From Spirochaetales bacterium (GTDB lineage: Bacteria; Spirochaetota; Spirochaetia; Sphaerochaetales; Sphaerochaetaceae), in NCBI GenBank assembly GCA_022771185.1, contig JALFCJ010000007.1:1-16674 (forward strand): a stretch of 16,674 nt of DNA, in the 5' to 3' direction. This document shows, in pieces, positions 15,001-16,674 of the stretch; within the stretch, counting starts at the first letter, position 1; every line of letters begins with the position of its first letter. The notes beneath the pieces are model-generated. The model made no database searches and was not told the DNA's origin. It saw only the letters and a list, made by a program, of their open reading frames with translations. The translations under genes were made by a program, and so were the position numbers.

Positions 15001-15487
15001 CTTCTGTCACCTCAGGCATAGTAGGGATGACAACATTATACTCTTCATAAGGAATATCCTCTTCTCTGTTACTGATAGGAGGATTTTCAATAATCTTTTC
15101 CTCCAATGTATGTAGAAGTTCTTCAGATTCTATTTTATCTTCACAAACTATTATTTCTAATTCCCTTCTCGTCTCCTCTGGGCTTGTACCAAAATAAAGA
15201 TGGAAAAGAAGTAAGGCCAAAAGGAGAACGAGAAGGAAAACTATGCAAAATACATAAAGAGGCTTTTTATCATGAATAAGACTTCCTTCATCTAGTTTGT
15301 CGATAAAAAGAAAGACTTTTAAAATGATATAAACACCAACAAGAGCCACACAGAACAGGCATATTGCAATAACAGATGCCCCCGGAGATTTCGGCTCAAG
15401 CAAAGTAAGGGCTGAGCCTAATAAAACCAGGCTTAGTCCTACAGCACACAGTACCAATGAAATCAATGGTAAAGGTCTTTTTTTCAT
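12044..15487 (-). CDS. Usher-like outer-membrane assembly protein with inner-membrane anchor and proline-rich linker
   Basis: 1147 residues; the ATG at 15487 has GGAG 6 nt upstream. Residues 7-30, 38-62 and 76-99 are three hydrophobic helices in place of a signal peptide. Residues 101-290 are acidic and proline-rich with six 14-residue repeats (192-275). Usher domains follow. The N-terminal domain (about 290-400) contains DGIYWFDLYINSSEVGVITV, like the usher N-domain. A barrel region (about 415-930) is rich in S/T/aromatic alternating strands. An embedded plug (about 533-606) includes VRVYNGDKEIFRRTL, GVYSLRDFVLYTGANHIRIE and VNYSSSLLMKGES, matching the order of FimD/PapC plugs. C-terminal domains (about 960-1085) include SGTVTDDEGNIW and LFTDRNGVFVLSEMDKGEYV. 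Known ushers receive chaperone-subunit complexes and secrete the growing fibre. Downstream of the chaperone and ahead of 15 subunits, that role is strongly implied. FimD-type ushers are near 830-880 residues, so the N-terminal 290 are extra. Confidence 0.88.
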   Translation of the reverse strand: MKKRPLPLISLVLCAVGLSLVLLGSALTLLEPKSPGASVIAICLFCVALVGVYIILKVFLFIDKLDEGSLIHDKKPLYVFCIVFLLVLLLALLLFHLYFGTSPEETRRELEIIVCEDKIESEELLHTLEEKIIENPPISNREEDIPYEEYNVVIPTMPEVTEEIERVEERVEPEKEESSAIPPTPVFEEEKVIVIPTSPSFVTTETVIVPTPPTFASTEEVLIPSAPTFISTEEVLVPSSPSFVAVESVLVPETPEIISVERTLIPSSPTFIEPVRTLVDEKVEVKEEVDPWADFYVSGDSFDLFDGIYWFDLYINSSEVGVITVYIENGEAYLSYPELKEYSLSYLTKEALDRIFGLDMEWIDTNTLASLGVEAYADTITYTVLVDFDASDMPMGVISIRGSNSISQPRPIAGATVLTPASWYVSSSFTLSASLSNIENEDVFSRLRVSLQSTNNFRILDSYGRFTWNAGYSGGKAYIDWGSYYFWKDFKNESIRLQWGNVSADLQSTSGTPFGIRFDKSSQYGNGERGGSSLEKTITVEKDSDVRVYNGDKEIFRRTLNKGVYSLRDFVLYTGANHIRIEITPLDGSQGDVIEMDVNYSSSLLMKGESYYGAAFAVGRKSVTWDSERDPFQVDFYLLGNKKLRYDVRDVALSSYLNIGLTDTLTGSFTLSFKTSPNTLYSFNPSLKLNSEFTFANAFGTAKMNLNLSSLSVDGGLSLPLIYSRASQQFYTDFSLVKAMTFTLGYTSPSNWERDDKHSIFASASFSGSVFDMGYSLSLSGTLVPGYIEYSQWYISSSLSFTLGKVGLSLSSTFSQRGDNPISHQARVSASFKLGPVSNTLSSSLEETSISSSFSIGSTSFWAKTKTTDLSDIEKYSFSSDFSHSGSVFSFSGALSGNSGMKNINASLSASTTLLVAEKGLWTISSSIPSNFLLIRQKGAIKKNTLAVGEVGSSSQDIPSSPLGDTLYKGLSTTTATSLSLYSYNEDSLGGSETFNVYAPILERKGYVLVLEGKEQFTLSGTVTDDEGNIWSNGSSPVYKLERDENGGITLEDTDLYLFTDRNGVFVLSEMDKGEYVFDTKENGVWVMNILVVTDSNRYDRIGMVEGEESLPDDSLPYPYMRTRLYTLTSNITANAFWKMIYGEEAV
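14663..14914 (-). repeat. Six tandem 42-bp (14-residue) repeats in the usher linker
   Basis: Usher residues 192-275 are six in-register 14-residue units without indels. Example units are TVIVPTPPTFASTE, EVLIPSAPTFISTE and EVLVPSSPSFVAVE; the consensus is x-V-L-V-P-[ST]-x-P-[ST]-F-x-x-x-E. The last two units are more diverged (ETPEII, SPTFIEPV). Single degenerate copies of the P-T-x-P core also occur upstream (near residues 155-158 and 182-186). The spacing of prolines suggests an extended, rod-like segment. Confidence 0.9.
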
Positions 15488-15514
15488 ATTCTACTCCGGA
15501 TAATCACTCCTAAA

Positions 15515-16246
15515 TTAATTTGACCAAGAGTAGTTGTATTTGACTTCTGGAGTGAAGCTTGTAGCTTCAGAGAGAGAAGACGGAATATCCATAACAATTC
15601 TGAGGGATGCACCACATAGGAGGTTGGAACCCTTTATAGCACCCATGTCTTCATCAGTGAGTGTATATGTTCCTCCCTTATTACCTTTTACAGTAATTGA
15701 AAGATCATTCAAAAGCTGATGGACACTTCCTTTGTTGTCGATACGGATCTCAAGTTTGCCTTCTTCGTTGATAGTAGCCGATGAGGCTACTTTTTCTACA
15801 ATCTTTCCAGGCTGGACATAAGCTGATGTGGAGTATACGAACAAGAAGCTGATCATCTGTCCCTCTCCCTCGCTTTTGGCACCTGTAGAATATGGAATCT
15901 GCTCACTAATAATTCTAAAAGAAAGCTCCTCTGTGACAGTCCTTGGGCCTCTGTATTGTACCCTTACAAGCTGTGTAGACTGAGGAGTGATAATCATCTT
16001 AGATGGCTGGATAGTAAAGTATGCAGAGGCATCCTCATTATACTCTTCTCCATCAATTGTAATGCTGCGCTTCACGGCACTGACTTCAATTGCTATTGGA
16101 GAGTCTGAGTCGTTGACGATTGTATAAACTTTTGCAGACCCGCCCCCTGTAGGTTCGAAGGTCACATTTAATGGTGAAAATTGATAAGCAAAGAGAGTTA
16201 TGCTCACCAATACAAACAATACAAGCGAAGCAAACAAACGTTTCAT
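15515..16246 (-). CDS. PapD-like periplasmic pilus chaperone
   Basis: 243 residues with signal peptide MKRLFASLVLFVLVSITLFA. Domain 1 shows the family pattern: an N-terminal strand FSPLNVTFEP, YTIVNDSDSPIAIEVSAVKR (41-60), FTIQPSKMIITPQSTQLVRV (77-96), and EELSFRIISEQIP (106-118), the E-x-x-x-R-x-x-x-E-x-P block. VYSTSAYVQP (137-146) leads into domain 2, with IDNKGSVHQLLNDLSITV and LLCGASLRIVMDIP. Such proteins hold unfolded subunits in the periplasm by donor-strand complementation and deliver them to the usher. The classical R8 and K112 anchors of PapD have no obvious equivalent (no PTR near the start, no K in the LFVY strand), so it looks closer to archaic/alternative chaperones than to PapD/FimC. 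It is the first gene of the operon, with AAAGGG before the start and a 27-bp gap to the usher. Confidence 0.9.
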   Translation of the reverse strand: MKRLFASLVLFVLVSITLFAYQFSPLNVTFEPTGGGSAKVYTIVNDSDSPIAIEVSAVKRSITIDGEEYNEDASAYFTIQPSKMIITPQSTQLVRVQYRGPRTVTEELSFRIISEQIPYSTGAKSEGEGQMISFLFVYSTSAYVQPGKIVEKVASSATINEEGKLEIRIDNKGSVHQLLNDLSITVKGNKGGTYTLTDEDMGAIKGSNLLCGASLRIVMDIPSSLSEATSFTPEVKYNYSWSN

Positions 16247-16357
16247 ATACTACCCTTTATAAATGTTAGTTAACACAAACACTTATTTTTCCCGATAGTA
16301 CCCCCTCCCGTTTAACAAAAGTATGACAAATTATTCAGATAGACAGAATGTGTAATA

Positions 16358-16366
16358 TTTATAGCA
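16358..16366 (-). promoter_or_regulatory. Candidate extended -10 promoter of the pilus operon
   Basis: On the minus strand TGC-TATAAA forms an extended -10 element; the -35 region (GTATTT at 17-bp spacing) is poor. It would give a leader of about 105 nt before the chaperone ATG at 16246. The leader carries a purine tract, GGGAGGGGGT (plus strand 16300-16308). No clear leader hairpin or riboswitch is visible. This is a pattern match only. Confidence 0.3.
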
Positions 16367-16457
16367 TTCTACCTAAAATAAAATACGAATATATATAAAT
16401 AACGGATATTATTAAAATTTATTTTGAAATATGAAGTTAAAATCGTTTTATTTGTAT

Positions 16458-16529
16458 AAAAAATAAAAAAAGATGATATATTAGTTTCATGAATAATCTT
16501 TCTCTTTTTATTCATAGACAAATATATCA
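16458..16529 (-). terminator. Long AT-rich terminator hairpin after the upstream gene
   Basis: TGATATATT (16474-16482) and AATATATCA (16521-16529) are a perfect 9-bp outer stem. It continues inward with a mismatch or two to ATGAATAA/TTATTCAT, giving a stem of about 22 bp and a loop of about 12 nt. On the minus strand it is followed by a T-rich run (16471-16458). It lies about 43 nt after the stop of the partial gene and upstream of the operon promoter. It should isolate the pilus operon from that gene. The stem is nearly all A-T, so efficiency is uncertain. Confidence 0.6.
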
Positions 16530-16572
16530 CTAAAATAGTAACAAAGAGTAATAATTGGCTAAATAATATCAC

Positions 16573-16674
16573 TTAACCTTTTAGAGTAAAGCCAAAACCA
16601 TAGATTGTGCTTTCTTTCCAATACATGTTTAGAAGAGGGAATCTTCCTATTTTCATAAAGCCATCCAGAGTCAG
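16573..16674 (-). CDS. 3' end of an unidentified gene, beta-strand-rich tail
   Basis: Open from the right edge to a TAA at 16575-16573, giving 33 residues. They include LTLDGFMKIGRFPLLNMYWK and end STIYGFGFTLKG. The alternating aromatic/glycine ending resembles a terminal strand of an outer-membrane or surface beta protein, though the last residue is not the usual aromatic. The terminator immediately downstream supports it as a real gene end. Identity cannot be established from this fragment. Confidence 0.55.
   Translation of the reverse strand: MTLDGFMKIGRFPLLNMYWKESTIYGFGFTLKG

Noticed and set aside
14618..15487. TonB-like energy transducer as the identity of the N-terminal part
   Set aside because: TonB has one helix and a C-terminal TonB domain; here there are three helices and the chain continues into usher domains. 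Only the proline-rich periplasmic linker is similar.
16369..16572. 67-codon minus-strand reading frame between the partial gene and the operon
   Set aside because: It runs across the terminator hairpin and T-tract, has no Shine-Dalgarno, and its composition (F/I/Y/N/K) is that of translated AT-rich spacer.

Overview
The window is AT-rich, and almost every real gene lies on the minus strand, so transcription runs from high to low coordinates. It comes from a diderm (outer-membrane) bacterium, because it encodes a PapD-like periplasmic chaperone and an outer-membrane usher. My best guess is a host-associated spirochaete (Treponema/Sphaerochaeta type). That rests on overall gene style, not on a marker gene, and is weak.

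Layout in the direction of transcription: (1) 16674-16573, the last 33 codons of an unidentified gene ending in a beta-strand-like tail, followed by a long AT-rich hairpin and U-tract (terminator). (2) About 210 bp of AT-rich DNA with a candidate extended -10 promoter. (3) A single operon from 16246 to 2364: PapD-like chaperone, a 1147-residue usher, then 15 consecutive genes for exported proteins of about 177-414 residues (numbered S1-S15 here), most joined by ATGA overlaps or gaps of 1-12 bp. (4) A D-hydantoinase/dihydropyrimidinase-type cyclic amidohydrolase (2279-912) with its own terminator. (5) The 5' 249 codons of a HAD phosphatase of beta-phosphoglucomutase type, preceded by a 16-bp perfect palindrome and running off the left edge.

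The chaperone/usher/subunit operon is the striking content. The chaperone has two PapD-type Ig domains. The usher has a recognisable N-terminal domain, plug, beta-barrel and C-terminal domains. The S proteins share an N-terminal signal peptide, an alternating hydrophobic strand, an IGF/FGF-like turn, a central aromatic strand (Y-x-x-W/Y-W/Y-K/R) and a C-terminal G-x-Y plus amphipathic strand, as expected of chaperone-usher pilins. S3 is a two-domain subunit and a candidate tip or adhesin.

The most unusual feature is the usher itself. In place of a signal peptide it has three predicted inner-membrane helices. These are followed by about 190 acidic, proline-rich residues including six exact-length 14-residue repeats, and only then the usher domains. 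As read, it is an usher tethered to the inner membrane by a periplasm-spanning linker. I know of no described usher with this architecture. Many S genes also carry the Shine-Dalgarno of the next gene inside the codons for their last beta-strand (L/V-E-A/S/T), a compact form of translational coupling.
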